Assembly: GCF_030269485.1 (NCBI RefSeq)
Contig: NZ_BSTL01000003.1
Coordinates: forward strand, 310,001 to 374,000
Direction of reading: 5' to 3'
Length of the DNA stretch: 64,000 nt
Origin: Actinoplanes sp. NBRC 103695
GTDB lineage: Bacteria > Actinomycetota > Actinomycetes > Mycobacteriales > Micromonosporaceae
Below are positions 41,517 to 50,535 of this stretch, piece after piece (positions within the stretch are counted from its first letter, which is position 1; the number at the start of each line of letters is the position of its first letter). The notes under the pieces were generated by a model. The model saw nothing but the letters and a program-made list of their open reading frames with translations. It ran no database searches and was not told where the DNA came from. The position numbers and the translations under genes were made by a program.

Positions 41517-42323
41517 TCAGCTGATGCGGCCGACGCCGCCGAACAGGTAGACCTCCGGCTCGTCGGACTCCGGGTCGGGGCGCCAGCGTGAGCACGTCAC
41601 GACGCCGGGCTCCAGCAGATCCAATCCGTCGAAGAAGCGCTCGAGCTCCACCTTCGTCCTTGCCCGGATCGGCGTACCGCCGCGCTCGGTGGTCTCCCGC
41701 ATCACGCGCAGCATCGGCTCGCCATGAATCTCGGCGGTGGAATGGGTGAGCACCAGGTAGCTGCCGGCGGGCATCGCCTGCACCAGCCGCGCGACGCTGC
41801 CGTACGCCACGTCGTCGTCCATGAGGTGGTTGACGACGCCGAGGAGCATGAGTCCGATCGGCCGGGAGAAGTCGAGGGTCTGCCGCGCGGCCTCGAGGAT
41901 CGTCTCCGGCTCCCGTAGATCGGCTTCGACGTAGTCGCAGGCACCCTCCGGAGTGCTGGACAGCAGCGCACGCGCATGCGCCATGACGAGGGGGTCGTTG
42001 TCGATGTAGACCACCCGGCAGCGCGGGTCGAGGGACTGCGCGACCTCGTGGGTGTTGTCCGCCGTGGGGAGCCCGGTGCCGACATCGAGGAACTGACGGA
42101 GACCGGCGTCCTCGACGAGGAAACTCACCACGCGCTTGAGAAAGGTGCGCTCGGACTTCGCGCCGACGGGGATGTCCGGGATGTGGGCCATCACCTCATC
42201 GCCGGCCTCCTGGTCGGCCTTGAAGTTGTCCTTGCCGCCGAGCCAGTAGTTCCAGATCCGCGCCGAGTGCGGAACCGTGGTGTCCAAGTCGGAGCCTGTG
42301 GGGAGTCCGTGGTCCTCGGTCAT
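41517..42323 (-). CDS. SAM-dependent methyltransferase, actinobacterial Methyltransf_19 (DUF574) family
   Basis: A 268-residue protein typical of a large actinobacterial family. It has the N-terminal signature SARIWNYWLGGKDNF, a SAM-binding FLDVGTGLPT, YIDNDPLV as motif II, and GVVNHLMDD. The substrate is unknown for nearly all members. I chose the ATG at 42323, where family homology begins, with a weak GAAAGAA upstream; a further upstream start would add an unrelated 27-residue tail. It diverges from the serine hydrolase. There is no sign of a link to the macrolide cluster. Confidence 0.85.
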   Translation of the reverse strand: MTEDHGLPTGSDLDTTVPHSARIWNYWLGGKDNFKADQEAGDEVMAHIPDIPVGAKSERTFLKRVVSFLVEDAGLRQFLDVGTGLPTADNTHEVAQSLDPRCRVVYIDNDPLVMAHARALLSSTPEGACDYVEADLREPETILEAARQTLDFSRPIGLMLLGVVNHLMDDDVAYGSVARLVQAMPAGSYLVLTHSTAEIHGEPMLRVMRETTERGGTPIRARTKVELERFFDGLDLLEPGVVTCSRWRPDPESDEPEVYLFGGVGRIS

Positions 42324-42397
42324 GAAGGCATTCTTTCGCGCCGAAGGGGCGGTCACGCAAGTGCGGGCTCTGACGGCCGCCGGATAGGTTTGGCCGT

Positions 42398-43783
42398 ATG
42401 TCACCGAGCCCCGCGCAGCTGCTTCCCGAAACCCGACGTGCGTTGATCCATCGGCTTGCCACGGGTCAGGTGGAGGGACGGGCGCCCTCGGTCGTCGCCG
42501 CCGTGGTGCGTGACGGCCAGGCTGTCTGGGCGGACGGGTGGGGAGCGGTCGACGGGAGAGCGCCGGATGCGGACGTGCAGTACCGGATCGGCTCGATCAC
42601 CAAGATCTTCACGGCGGTCCTGGTGCTTCGTCTGCGTGACGAGGGGCTATTGGCGCTGACCGATCCGCTCGACAAGCATCTACCCGGCACCGTGGTGGGC
42701 CACGCCACGATCGGTGCCCTGCTGGCGCACACTGCCGGGCTGGTCGCTGAACCGCCGGGCGCCTGGTGGGAACGCACCCCCGCGGAGCTGCGACCCGAGC
42801 TGACCGACTTGCTGGGCAGTGATCCGCAAATCCATCCGGCCGGACAGCGTCATCATTACTCCAATCCGGGGTACGCGCTGCTCGGCGCTCTGGTGGAGAG
42901 GGTTCGTGGCCGGGCGTGGGGCGACGTGTTGCGCCGCGAGGTGCTGGAGCCGCTCGCGATGACCCGGACCACCTTGCTGCCGGTTGCGCCGCACGCCACG
43001 GGCTGGGCGGTGCATCCCTGGGCCGATGTGCTGCTGGCCGAGCCTGCCGTGGACACCGGCCTGATGGCGCCGGCGGGGCAGCTGTGGTCGACCGCGGCGG
43101 ATCTGGCAAAGCTCGCCGCGTTCCTCATCGAGGGCGATGAGCGGGTTCTCCATCCGGACACGGTTGCGCGGATGCGCGCTCCCATGAGCCCACCGGAAAC
43201 GACGGGTGCGGACAACGCGTACGGACTCGGCCTGCAGCTGGTGCGCCGTGACGGCCGGTCGCTGGCGGGGCACACCGGCTCGCTGCCGGGCTTTCTCGCC
43301 ACCGTGTGGGTCAGCCCCGAGGATGCGCTGGGTGCGGTCGTGCTGGGCAACGTGACCGCGGGCCTGGCCGTCAGCGCCCTCGCCGCCGACCTGCTCGACA
43401 CGGTCGCCCAGCGGGAACCGCGAATCCCGGCGCCGTGGCGCCCGCTCGCCTCCGTCGACCCTCAGCTGCTCAACCTCGCCGGCCCCTGGTACTGGGGACC
43501 GGCCACCTGGGTGCTACGCCCGTCGGCCGACGGTTTCCTGGAGCTGGCCCCGCTGGCCGGGGGCGGACGCGGAACGCGCCTGCGCCCCCTCGGCGACGAG
43601 GAATGGGAGGGGCTGAGCGGGTACTTCGCCGGCGAGCGGCTACGGATCCGGCGCGACGCGGCCGGCGTGGTCAGCCACCTCGATCTCGGCACCTTCGTCT
43701 TCACCCGGCAGCCCTACGACCCCACCACCCCGGTGCCCGGCGGTGTCGACCCGGCCGGCTGGCGACCTGGTCAAGCCCCTTGA
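42398..43783 (+). CDS. Beta-lactamase/class C family serine hydrolase
   Basis: A 461-residue member of the beta-lactamase/D-alanyl-D-alanine carboxypeptidase superfamily. The catalytic motif is S66-I-T-K69, the second motif Y154-S-N, and GHTGSLPG stands at the KTG position. About 130 residues of beta-rich C-terminal domain follow. There is no signal peptide, so it is probably a cytoplasmic esterase or peptidase rather than a secreted resistance enzyme. It abuts the convergent chemotaxis-receptor gene with no gap. Substrate not predictable. Confidence 0.85.
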   Translation: MSPSPAQLLPETRRALIHRLATGQVEGRAPSVVAAVVRDGQAVWADGWGAVDGRAPDADVQYRIGSITKIFTAVLVLRLRDEGLLALTDPLDKHLPGTVVGHATIGALLAHTAGLVAEPPGAWWERTPAELRPELTDLLGSDPQIHPAGQRHHYSNPGYALLGALVERVRGRAWGDVLRREVLEPLAMTRTTLLPVAPHATGWAVHPWADVLLAEPAVDTGLMAPAGQLWSTAADLAKLAAFLIEGDERVLHPDTVARMRAPMSPPETTGADNAYGLGLQLVRRDGRSLAGHTGSLPGFLATVWVSPEDALGAVVLGNVTAGLAVSALAADLLDTVAQREPRIPAPWRPLASVDPQLLNLAGPWYWGPATWVLRPSADGFLELAPLAGGGRGTRLRPLGDEEWEGLSGYFAGERLRIRRDAAGVVSHLDLGTFVFTRQPYDPTTPVPGGVDPAGWRPGQAP

Positions 43784-45469
43784 TCACCCCGAGGAAGCCA
43801 CCGCGCCTGACGTGCTGGAGTCGCCGATCCGGCGGGCCTGCGTGGCCGCGGCCTCGGCTTGCTCGTTCAGCTGTTCCAGGGAGTTTCGCTGGTAGGTGAC
43901 CTCTTCGCGGATGAGGACGCTGCTGCTGCCGATGTCCGCGATCCCCGCCGCCATACCCTTGATGGACTCGGCGACGGCTGCCGCGTCGTTGCGAAGGGAG
44001 CCGATGGTCTCCGTGATCTCCTCGGCGAAGCGGGAGGTGTCCCGGGACAGGTCTTTGACCTCGCTGGCGACCACGCTGAACCCGCGCCCGGCTTCGCCGG
44101 CGCGGGCGGATTCGATGGTGGCGTTCAGTGCGAGAAGATTGGTCTGGTTGGCCACGCGATTGATCGAGGCGGCCACATTGCGTACGCGGCTCAGGCTCTC
44201 CGTCAGCGCGAGCATCACCGAGTCTGTCTCACGCGCCTGGTCGACGACGCGGGTGGTCGCCGTGTCAGCGGCCGCCACTTGACTCTCGATCGAGGTCGCC
44301 GTCGTCCGCACTGCCTCGACCTGGGTGACGACGTGGCGCAGCGGGCCGGTGAGTAGCTCAGTCGTGGCGTCGAGGAGTACAGATGCACGGTACCGAGCAT
44401 GTTTTTCCGCGTCGTTCTGCTTCTCCAGCACGCCGCGCATCTGCTCATCGAGCTTGTCGCGAGCCTCGAGGCTGGTACGCAGCTCCTCCTGCGCCTGGTC
44501 GCGGGCGGTGATCTCGCGCTCGTTGGAGGCGATGATGCGCTGATTCTCCCGCATCGTGATCACCATGCGGGCGAAGACGATGAGCAGCGCGCAGCCGGCC
44601 AGGGCTACGCCGGCCCAGATGAGGTCGAGCGGCTGCGCGAGGACGAGAACGCCCAGGGGGAGCAGCCCGAATGCGAGGGTGACGAAGATGGCTCGGTCGC
44701 GAGGTCCCTGGCCGGACCGCGGAGGCTGGTTCCATTGCGTCACGGCGACGGTGAGCATGGTTACTCCGGCGAGAACCAAGGGGTCGCCGAGTTTGTCGAG
44801 GCTTTCCGGGCCGATCAGATAGATGAGGTCGGCTGCTTCCCACGCCAGGACGGCGGTGGCCAGGACCGCGAGCTGGCGATCCAGCCGCCATCCGTTCAGC
44901 GAGATGGCACTGACCACCGCACCCAGCAGAACGAGGTCGGCGATCGGATAGAGAACATCGGTGAGCTGAGCCAGGAACGACGCGTCGCCGCCGGCCGCCA
45001 ACGCGGGAGGCAGGGTCACACAGACGACCACCGAGGCGATGGCGAGGCCGCTGAGCATCCCGTCCAGCTTGGTCGCCCAGCCGGTGAGCCCGACGCGCTG
45101 CCGCGTCAGCACGAGCAGAGCCACATACTCACACGGATAGATGGCCAGCCATAACGGGTCCGCCAGCGACGGCACGGGAAGATCGCCGCCCCGTTCCAGA
45201 ACCATGGCCGTCAGCCCGCCGAGAGCGTCGGCTATCAGCCCGGCGCCGATCACCGCCGGGACGACGCGGTTCTCGAGCCTCGCGGAGGCGCACCAGCAGC
45301 AGCACAGGGCACAGATGATGAGTACGGCGTTGAACAGCCAGGTGGCGAAGAAACTGGTGCCGGCTTCCCCGATGTCGAAGGCGGCGGGCACCCAGGCAGC
45401 CAGGCAGAGTCCGGCGCACAGGGCCAGCAGCTTCCGCACCCCGGCAGGAGCCGGTCGGACATCGGCCAT
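43784..45469 (-). CDS. Methyl-accepting chemotaxis protein with a polytopic membrane N-terminus
   Basis: A 561-residue receptor. Residues 1 to about 305 are strongly hydrophobic, with around nine predicted membrane spans and no periplasmic ligand domain. A coiled coil follows ([17 protein letters not shown] onward), then an MCP signalling domain whose tip reads [18 protein letters not shown] and [11 protein letters not shown]. No clear HAMP domain is seen. Such receptors feed CheA/CheW and imply flagellar motility at some stage, as in zoospore-forming actinomycetes. No other che or fla genes are in the window. The ATG at 45469 is the first plausible start; a GCGGGATCCCGC palindrome lies upstream at 45526-45537. 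Confidence 0.88.
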   Translation of the reverse strand: MADVRPAPAGVRKLLALCAGLCLAAWVPAAFDIGEAGTSFFATWLFNAVLIICALCCCWCASARLENRVVPAVIGAGLIADALGGLTAMVLERGGDLPVPSLADPLWLAIYPCEYVALLVLTRQRVGLTGWATKLDGMLSGLAIASVVVCVTLPPALAAGGDASFLAQLTDVLYPIADLVLLGAVVSAISLNGWRLDRQLAVLATAVLAWEAADLIYLIGPESLDKLGDPLVLAGVTMLTVAVTQWNQPPRSGQGPRDRAIFVTLAFGLLPLGVLVLAQPLDLIWAGVALAGCALLIVFARMVITMRENQRIIASNEREITARDQAQEELRTSLEARDKLDEQMRGVLEKQNDAEKHARYRASVLLDATTELLTGPLRHVVTQVEAVRTTATSIESQVAAADTATTRVVDQARETDSVMLALTESLSRVRNVAASINRVANQTNLLALNATIESARAGEAGRGFSVVASEVKDLSRDTSRFAEEITETIGSLRNDAAAVAESIKGMAAGIADIGSSSVLIREEVTYQRNSLEQLNEQAEAAATQARRIGDSSTSGAVASSG

Positions 45470-45697
45470 ATCGACAGCCTCGCCGATCCGGAGGTCCGAG
45501 GAACGCGTTTCGTGAACTTCGCCCCGCGGGATCCCGCGAAGAGGTTAGCGGGTGCCGAGCCCTGCCCGAACGGTCACTCCGGGTCTCGGCGCCAGGATCA
45601 GTAGCTCGGGCGGGGCTTAACGGTCGCTTTACATCGATACGCGTAAGCAGGCTCATACCAGTCAGGGGCACTGTAAACGGGTGAAGGGAATGATTGG

Positions 45698-46543
45698 ATG
45701 CGCAAACTACGAGCGATGGCGGCCGTGGCCGCCATGGCGGTGACGGTCACGTCCATCTGGCCGGGCGGAGTGGCTCAGGCCGACCCGCCGAAGCCTCCGG
45801 CCACGCAGATCATCGGTGGCACCGACGTGCCTGACGGGAAGTACCCGTTCATGGCTTCGCTGCAGTTCCAGTGGGAGGGCGAAACCTCCTGGCAGCACGG
45901 CTGCGGCGGAACTCTGATCGATGGCCGCGGCGTGGTGCTCACCGCGGCACACTGCGTGAACTGGCTCGAGGAGGAGGGCGCGCCGCAGCTGCGCGTCGTC
46001 GTCGGTCGCACGGCCCAGTCCGCCGACGACGGCCTGGTGCGCGGTGTCGCCGGCATCTCGGTCTACGACAAGGCCGACGCGGCTCTGGTGTTCCTGGACG
46101 ACTTCGTGCCGGGTATCACGCCGATCCAGCTCGTCACCCCGGGCACGGACGCGGCCGAGCGCCCGGGCAGCGACGTCATCACGGCCGGCTGGGGCAGCAC
46201 CGTGCTCGACCCGGACGGCCCGGGCGGCGGAGGTCCCGGCGAGTACGCGCCGGACCGCCTGCAGGAAGTGACCGTGCCGATCGTGTCCGACGACGAGTGC
46301 AAGGTCTCGTATCCCAACCTCAAGCGGGGTACCGAGATCTGCGCCGGCCGTGCGGGCAAGGACTCGTGCCAGGGCGACAGCGGCGGCCCGCTGTTCGTCA
46401 AGGTTCCCGGCGCCCAGCCGAAGTACCTGCAGATCGGCATCGTCAGCTGGGGTTACGGTTGCGCCGCGACCGGCCGTCCCGGCGTCTACACGCAGCTGAG
46501 CAACAAGAAGCTCGGCAAGTGGGTCGCCCGGTTCGGTTCCTGA
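45698..46543 (+). CDS. Secreted trypsin-like serine protease (S1 family)
   Basis: A 281-residue precursor. A signal peptide (MRKLRAM, hydrophobic core, cleavage near AQA-D) and a short propeptide precede the mature start IIGG. The catalytic triad is His85 (TAAHC), Asp127 (KADAAL) and Ser228 (GDSGGP). Six cysteines are placed as in trypsin. An Asp six residues before the active Ser (GKDSCQGDSGG) indicates cleavage after Arg or Lys. The length fits Streptomyces-type trypsins. The ATG is preceded by GAAGGGA. It stands alone, followed by a hairpin terminator. Confidence 0.93.
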   Translation: MRKLRAMAAVAAMAVTVTSIWPGGVAQADPPKPPATQIIGGTDVPDGKYPFMASLQFQWEGETSWQHGCGGTLIDGRGVVLTAAHCVNWLEEEGAPQLRVVVGRTAQSADDGLVRGVAGISVYDKADAALVFLDDFVPGITPIQLVTPGTDAAERPGSDVITAGWGSTVLDPDGPGGGGPGEYAPDRLQEVTVPIVSDDECKVSYPNLKRGTEICAGRAGKDSCQGDSGGPLFVKVPGAQPKYLQIGIVSWGYGCAATGRPGVYTQLSNKKLGKWVARFGS

Positions 46544-46552
46544 TCGGACGGA

Positions 46553-46590
46553 CGCGCCAGGGGTGGGTGGTGGCACTTGTCCCTGGCGCG
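46553..46590 (+). terminator. Hairpin terminator after the protease
   Basis: CGCGCCAGGG (46553-46562) pairs with CCCTGGCGCG (46581-46590), a perfect 10-bp stem with an 18-nt loop, starting 10 bp after the protease stop codon. Confidence 0.65.
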
Positions 46591-46651
46591 ACGCCCGTGG
46601 ACGGCAGGGATGGTGATCTGCCCACCTGCTCACCGAACTCCGCGCGCACGG

Positions 46652-46798
46652 TCAGGCGAAGTGGTAGAACAGCGGCCAACCGGCGCCGAGCACCGCATTG
46701 CACAAGTAGAGGTAGCCCACCGCGTAGTGCAGCGCCCAGTCCTTCGTGACGATCGTCCAGGCGGCGGCCTGGATCGCCTTGCCCAGGATGGCCCGCGT
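46652..46798 (-). pseudogene. Orphan coding fragment directly in frame after the SDR stop codon
   Basis: After the TGA of the SDR the same frame stays open for 48 codons, reading AIQAAAWTIVTKDWALHYAV and then YLYLCNAVLGAGWPLFYHFA before a TGA at 46652-46654. It looks like real protein (Trp/Tyr-rich, plausible membrane or C-terminal segment) but has no start codon or ribosome site. I do not recognise the parent family. It could be a deletion remnant, or an extension reached only by stop-codon readthrough. Confidence 0.4.
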
Positions 46799-47575
46799 TC
46801 ATGCGGCGATGGCTCCACCGTCCACGGGCAGCACCGCGCCGTGAATGTAGGCGGCTTCGTCGCCGGCGAGGAAGGCGACGGCGGCCGCCACTTCCCGGGG
46901 GTTGCCGAGGCGGCGGGCAGGCAGTGCGGCGGCAACGGATTCGAGCCCGGCGCCGTCGTCGGTGCCCTCCGTCCGGATCGGTCCGGGGCTGACGGCGTTG
47001 ACGCGTACGCCGCACGGCCCGAACTCGGCCGCCCAGCCCTGCGTCAGCAACAACAGCGCCGCCTTGCTGGAGCCGTAGAGTCCCGCGGCGACCGAACCGC
47101 GGTGGGCGGCGCCGGTGAGGATGTTGACCACCGCGCCGGAGCCACGCTCGGCCATGGCCGGTGCCAGCGCTTGAACCAGGAAGTACGGCGCTTTCACGTT
47201 GATGGCGAAGGTCGCGTCGAACCCTGCCTCGGTGGTGGCCGACGTCGGCCCGAAGGAGAACACGCCGGCGTTGTTGATGAGGATGTCGATCTGCCCGGTG
47301 ACACCGAGCGCGCGCTCTGCCAGGCCGGCGGTTCCCGTCCTGGTGGTCAGGTCGGCGCCCAGGAAGTCCGCACTGCCTCCACGCTCGCGGATCAGCGTGA
47401 CGGCGCTGGTCCCTCGTCCGGCGTCGCGGCCCGAGACGATCACATGGGCACCACGCGCGGCGAGGTTGTCGGCCACGGCGCGGCCGATGCCGCTGGTGGA
47501 ACCCGTGACGAGCGCCGTACGACCGTCGAGGTTGGAGGGCGTGGAAAACGTCTCCCGCGATGCTGGCTCAGTCAT
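46799..47575 (-). CDS. Short-chain dehydrogenase/reductase
   Basis: A 258-residue classical SDR. It has the cofactor motif TGSTSGIG, NNAG, the catalytic YGSSK and the PGPIRTE segment after it. The usual catalytic Ser of the NISS motif is replaced by Thr (NILTG). An Arg after the glycine motif region (SGRDAGRG) suggests NADP(H). The ATG at 47575 begins MTEPASRE; open frame further upstream overlaps the divergent gene at 47690 and is not coding. Substrate unknown. Confidence 0.88.
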   Translation of the reverse strand: MTEPASRETFSTPSNLDGRTALVTGSTSGIGRAVADNLAARGAHVIVSGRDAGRGTSAVTLIRERGGSADFLGADLTTRTGTAGLAERALGVTGQIDILINNAGVFSFGPTSATTEAGFDATFAINVKAPYFLVQALAPAMAERGSGAVVNILTGAAHRGSVAAGLYGSSKAALLLLTQGWAAEFGPCGVRVNAVSPGPIRTEGTDDGAGLESVAAALPARRLGNPREVAAAVAFLAGDEAAYIHGAVLPVDGGAIAA

Positions 47576-47689
47576 GTCGGTCAGGTTCGCGGTCGTCGGC
47601 GAGTAGATCCAAGTCTCTTGCCAATCCGGCAAATTGTTGCGCTGACACTCGTTCGAAGGTGCACCCATGTCGACCCGAAGGACTGAGCC

Positions 47690-48013
47690 GTGCCCGACCG
47701 ACCTGAGATTGTCTGCATCTGCGGCTCCACCCGCTTCGTGGACGAGATGCGCGCGGCGAACCGTGATCTGACCTTCGCAGGCGTCATCGTCGTCGCGCCA
47801 GGCGTCTTCCCGCGCGGCGGGGACCACGAAGCAGACGAGCCGATCACCGACGAGCAGAAGACCGTGCTGGGCGCCCTCCACCTGCGCAAGATCGATCTGG
47901 CTGACCGGGTTCTGGTCGTCAACCCAGGCGGGTATGTCGGCGAGTCCACGAGCAGGGAGATCGCCTACGCCCGCGCCACCGGCAAGCCGGTCTCGTTCAC
48001 CGATCCGGTCTGA
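47690..48013 (+). CDS. Small nucleoside deoxyribosyltransferase-like / DUF4406-type protein
   Basis: A 107-residue single-domain protein with an N-terminal CICGSTRF nucleotide-fold motif and a central KIDLADRVLVVNPGGYVG followed by STSREIAYA. This is the pattern of small 2-deoxyribosyltransferase-like (SLOG-related) proteins found in phages and actinobacteria. A catalytic role in nucleoside transfer is possible, but it is shorter than proven enzymes. It begins at a GTG with GAAGGA 8 nt upstream and diverges from the SDR. Confidence 0.7.
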   Translation: MPDRPEIVCICGSTRFVDEMRAANRDLTFAGVIVVAPGVFPRGGDHEADEPITDEQKTVLGALHLRKIDLADRVLVVNPGGYVGESTSREIAYARATGKPVSFTDPV

Positions 48014-48053
48014 CCCGTGGACGCTTCGTGGTGCGCGCGGCAACGAGTCTCCG

Positions 48054-50048
48054 TCAGCGGCGGAGCCGGGGGAGCAGGGTGATCAGGCCGGCGAGCAGGT
48101 AGACCGGGCCGAGGGCGGCGAACGCCGAGGTGAGGTACTGGCCGGCGGCCGCCGCTGTGTGGTCCCAGGACGCGAGGTAGCGCAGCCAGATCGCCGCGCC
48201 GATCAGCAGGGTGGCGGCGGGGGCGAGGGCCATCGCCGGCACCAGCCCGGCGCGGCCGCGCCGGGCGAGCAGGGCGGCGACGACCAGGCCGCCGGCGGCC
48301 GTCATCGTCCCGAGGTCCCGGTACAGGGAGGTGAGCTGGTCGGTGGGGCTGTTGACGACCAGCCACCGGACGGCCAGGGTGGCGACCACCGGAACGCCGA
48401 CCAGCAGCGCCGTGCGAGAGGGGCGGGGACGCACGGCGGTCCAGCGGAGGCCGAGCACCCACAACACCGCCACCGTGATCGCGCCCGGCTTGAGCATGGC
48501 GTAGTAGCCCATGGTGGTCGTCAGCCCGGAAACCCAGCCGCGGGCGTTGACGATCGAGAAGATGTCGATGCTGATCCATAGCGCGCCGGTGAAGAGCAGC
48601 GTGTTCAGGATGGTGATCGCCGCCCAGGTCAGTCTGCCCGCCGGGCGACCGGCCGAGTGCCGGGCCCAGGCGCGGGCCAGCAGGCCGCTCGCCGCGGCCG
48701 CGCCTCCGACGGCGGGCGGGAGCAGGACGAGAATGGTGTTGTTGTCGAACACACCCCGCCCGAGGAACAAGGCTCCCGAGATGTGCGCCAGCAGCCCGGC
48801 TGCGGTCGCGACGGCCAGCGTCGCCGAGGTGACGCGGAGCCGCATCGGGCGGCCGGTGTGCTCCGCGACCAGCGCGGCCCGCCACAGCGCTGTTCCCCAG
48901 ACCAGCGCGAAGAGGATTCCCGCGACCAGGCCGGTCAGATGGGTGGTCTGGCTGACCAGCCAGTTCCCGGGGCTCGTCGGCAGGGCCAGGTGCAGGACGG
49001 GCATCATCATCGCGATCAGCAGCCCGGCCGTCGCGGCGTCCAGGGGGCGAAGTTCCATCGTGCGGTGCGGATCATCGAGCGCCGCCAGGCGGCGCCGCGG
49101 TGAGGGATGGATCGCCTGGAGGCGGCGCCACCACCGGTGCCGTGGCGACGACGAGCCGCGCAGCAGGTCCAGCATGCCCGCCTCGCCGCCCTCCGCGGCG
49201 GTGAGGTCGGCCTCGTGCTCGCGGGACCGGAGCACGGCGGCCGCCACGACGGCGGCTACGGCGAGCAGGAGCAGGCTGCGTAGCGCGTAGTTCCAGTAGA
49301 AGGCGTGGGTGACCATGTTCATCAGCAGGAGCAGCGAGGCCTTGGGCAGCTCGTCCGGATAGGACCTCAAGACCTGCAGGTTGATCATCAGAATGGGCGT
49401 GAGCAGCGCGGGGATCAGCGCCCACCACAGGCCGCGGGTCAGCCAGACGAGGGTGACGTCGCCGGCGCGTACGTGGGCCGCCTCGTGCCGGAGCACCGCG
49501 TCGATCTGGTCATCCGGCAGGCGGCGCAGTCCACGGGGAAGGATGATCCGGGTGCCGCGCAGGGTGCGTACGGCGAACGCCTCCGTCAGCCGTTCGCCGC
49601 CGAAGAACACCTTGACCGCCGTGCCGGTCCGGGTGGTGATCCGAGGCTCGGCCGGGCTCAGTGGCCCGGCCCGCCACAGCAGCCGGTACGGCAGGAGCAC
49701 CATCAGCAGCGCGCCCAGCAACAGCACCACGAGCGCTCCGCCGAAGGTGTACCCGGCCCGGTCCCACTCCACCGCGCTCAGGCACCGCAGGTAGACCGCG
49801 CCGGTGGCGACGTCCGGCACCGCGTCGAGCGGGCGTCCCGCGGCGCACACCTTGACGATCGCCACCCACCGTTGCCCCTGGATCGCGTTGAAAGTGGTAT
49901 GCCCGGCGAACATGCCGGCCGCCGCCAGCAGCAGGAGAACAGCTCCGTACCGGGCCACGCCGGGAGAGGGCAGACGAACCAGCCGTGCCGGGGTCGCCGT
50001 GGCCGTCGCCATCTGGCGGACCGCGGTCACGCGGCGCGATCCGAACAA
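48054..50048 (-). CDS. Multispanning M48-type zinc metalloprotease
   Basis: A 664-residue membrane protein. The zinc site is H188-E-A-A-H192, with a downstream EHEAD supplying the third ligand, as in the M48/HtpX and BlaR1-like group. Membrane spans flank the site (about residues 33-55, 105-125, 205-235, 255-275). A C-terminal half of roughly ten further spans is longer than HtpX and typical of an actinobacterial subfamily. The start is the TTG at 50048, chosen because GGAGGA lies 5-6 nt upstream; GTG and ATG codons just inside lack a site. No neighbouring regulator. Substrate unknown. Confidence 0.82.
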   Translation of the reverse strand: MFGSRRVTAVRQMATATATPARLVRLPSPGVARYGAVLLLLAAAGMFAGHTTFNAIQGQRWVAIVKVCAAGRPLDAVPDVATGAVYLRCLSAVEWDRAGYTFGGALVVLLLGALLMVLLPYRLLWRAGPLSPAEPRITTRTGTAVKVFFGGERLTEAFAVRTLRGTRIILPRGLRRLPDDQIDAVLRHEAAHVRAGDVTLVWLTRGLWWALIPALLTPILMINLQVLRSYPDELPKASLLLLMNMVTHAFYWNYALRSLLLLAVAAVVAAAVLRSREHEADLTAAEGGEAGMLDLLRGSSSPRHRWWRRLQAIHPSPRRRLAALDDPHRTMELRPLDAATAGLLIAMMMPVLHLALPTSPGNWLVSQTTHLTGLVAGILFALVWGTALWRAALVAEHTGRPMRLRVTSATLAVATAAGLLAHISGALFLGRGVFDNNTILVLLPPAVGGAAAASGLLARAWARHSAGRPAGRLTWAAITILNTLLFTGALWISIDIFSIVNARGWVSGLTTTMGYYAMLKPGAITVAVLWVLGLRWTAVRPRPSRTALLVGVPVVATLAVRWLVVNSPTDQLTSLYRDLGTMTAAGGLVVAALLARRGRAGLVPAMALAPAATLLIGAAIWLRYLASWDHTAAAAGQYLTSAFAALGPVYLLAGLITLLPRLRR

Positions 50049-50218
50049 GGCAGTCCTCCGATGGGCGGGGTCGGGCGCGCCGAAACTGTCACAGGTCCCG
50101 TCTTGATCGCAGATTCGTGAAATCGGCCAGGTCCGGCATTCCGCTGTTATCCGGACCTTGCTTCAGCCGATCGGGTTCGCCGGTTCCGGTGTCCTGGCCG
50201 AGCCTCGGAGACGGTTTC

Positions 50219-50364
50219 TCATCGGCGTTGCCGCTCCGGACGGTGGCTGGCTCCGGCTCGGACGACGGCGACGACGCGGTGCAGGTTGGCGACGTCGGCG
50301 GTCGGATCGGCGTCCAGCAGGACCAGGTCGGCGTCCCTGCCCTCGTGCCGCTGCTCTCGAAGCC
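50219..50364 (-). pseudogene. Remnant: C-terminus of an imidazolonepropionase-like amidohydrolase
   Basis: The minus-strand frame ending at TGA (50219-50221) reads GRDADLVLLDADPTADVANL and then HRVVAVVRAGASH, the closing beta-sandwich signature of amidohydrolases. An in-frame stop lies just upstream, so only about 45 codons remain. The rest of the 487-bp gap between the M48 and monooxygenase genes shows no other gene; it contains the hairpin at 50508-50530. Confidence 0.6.
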
Positions 50365-50507
50365 GTAGATGTCAGCCGTTCTGCCGGGCGAGGCTGAAGA
50401 TCGCTATATTGGTGGTGGACGTGCGAAAGTCACGGCCCGGTAGGTAGTCCGGGTGGCACTTGTTGCTCGTACGAGATGGGGTTCTGCAAGGGCCTCCTCC
50501 CAGTGCG

Positions 50508-50530
50508 TCCCTTCCGAACAGTGAAGGGAC
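50508..50530 (+). promoter_or_regulatory. Hairpin covering the monooxygenase ribosome-binding site
   Basis: GTCCCTT (50508-50514) pairs exactly with AAGGGAC (50524-50530) across 9 nt. The right arm is the Shine-Dalgarno sequence of the gene starting at 50536, so in mRNA this fold would hide the ribosome site. Whether it regulates anything cannot be told from sequence. Confidence 0.35.
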
Positions 50531-50535
50531 TCCCC

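Noticed and set aside
41517..42323. SAM methyltransferase as a macrolide O-methyltransferase (RapI/FkbM role)
   Set aside because: It belongs to the Methyltransf_19/DUF574 family, lies past the terminator closing the cluster, and is unlike RapI, RapM, RapQ or FkbM.
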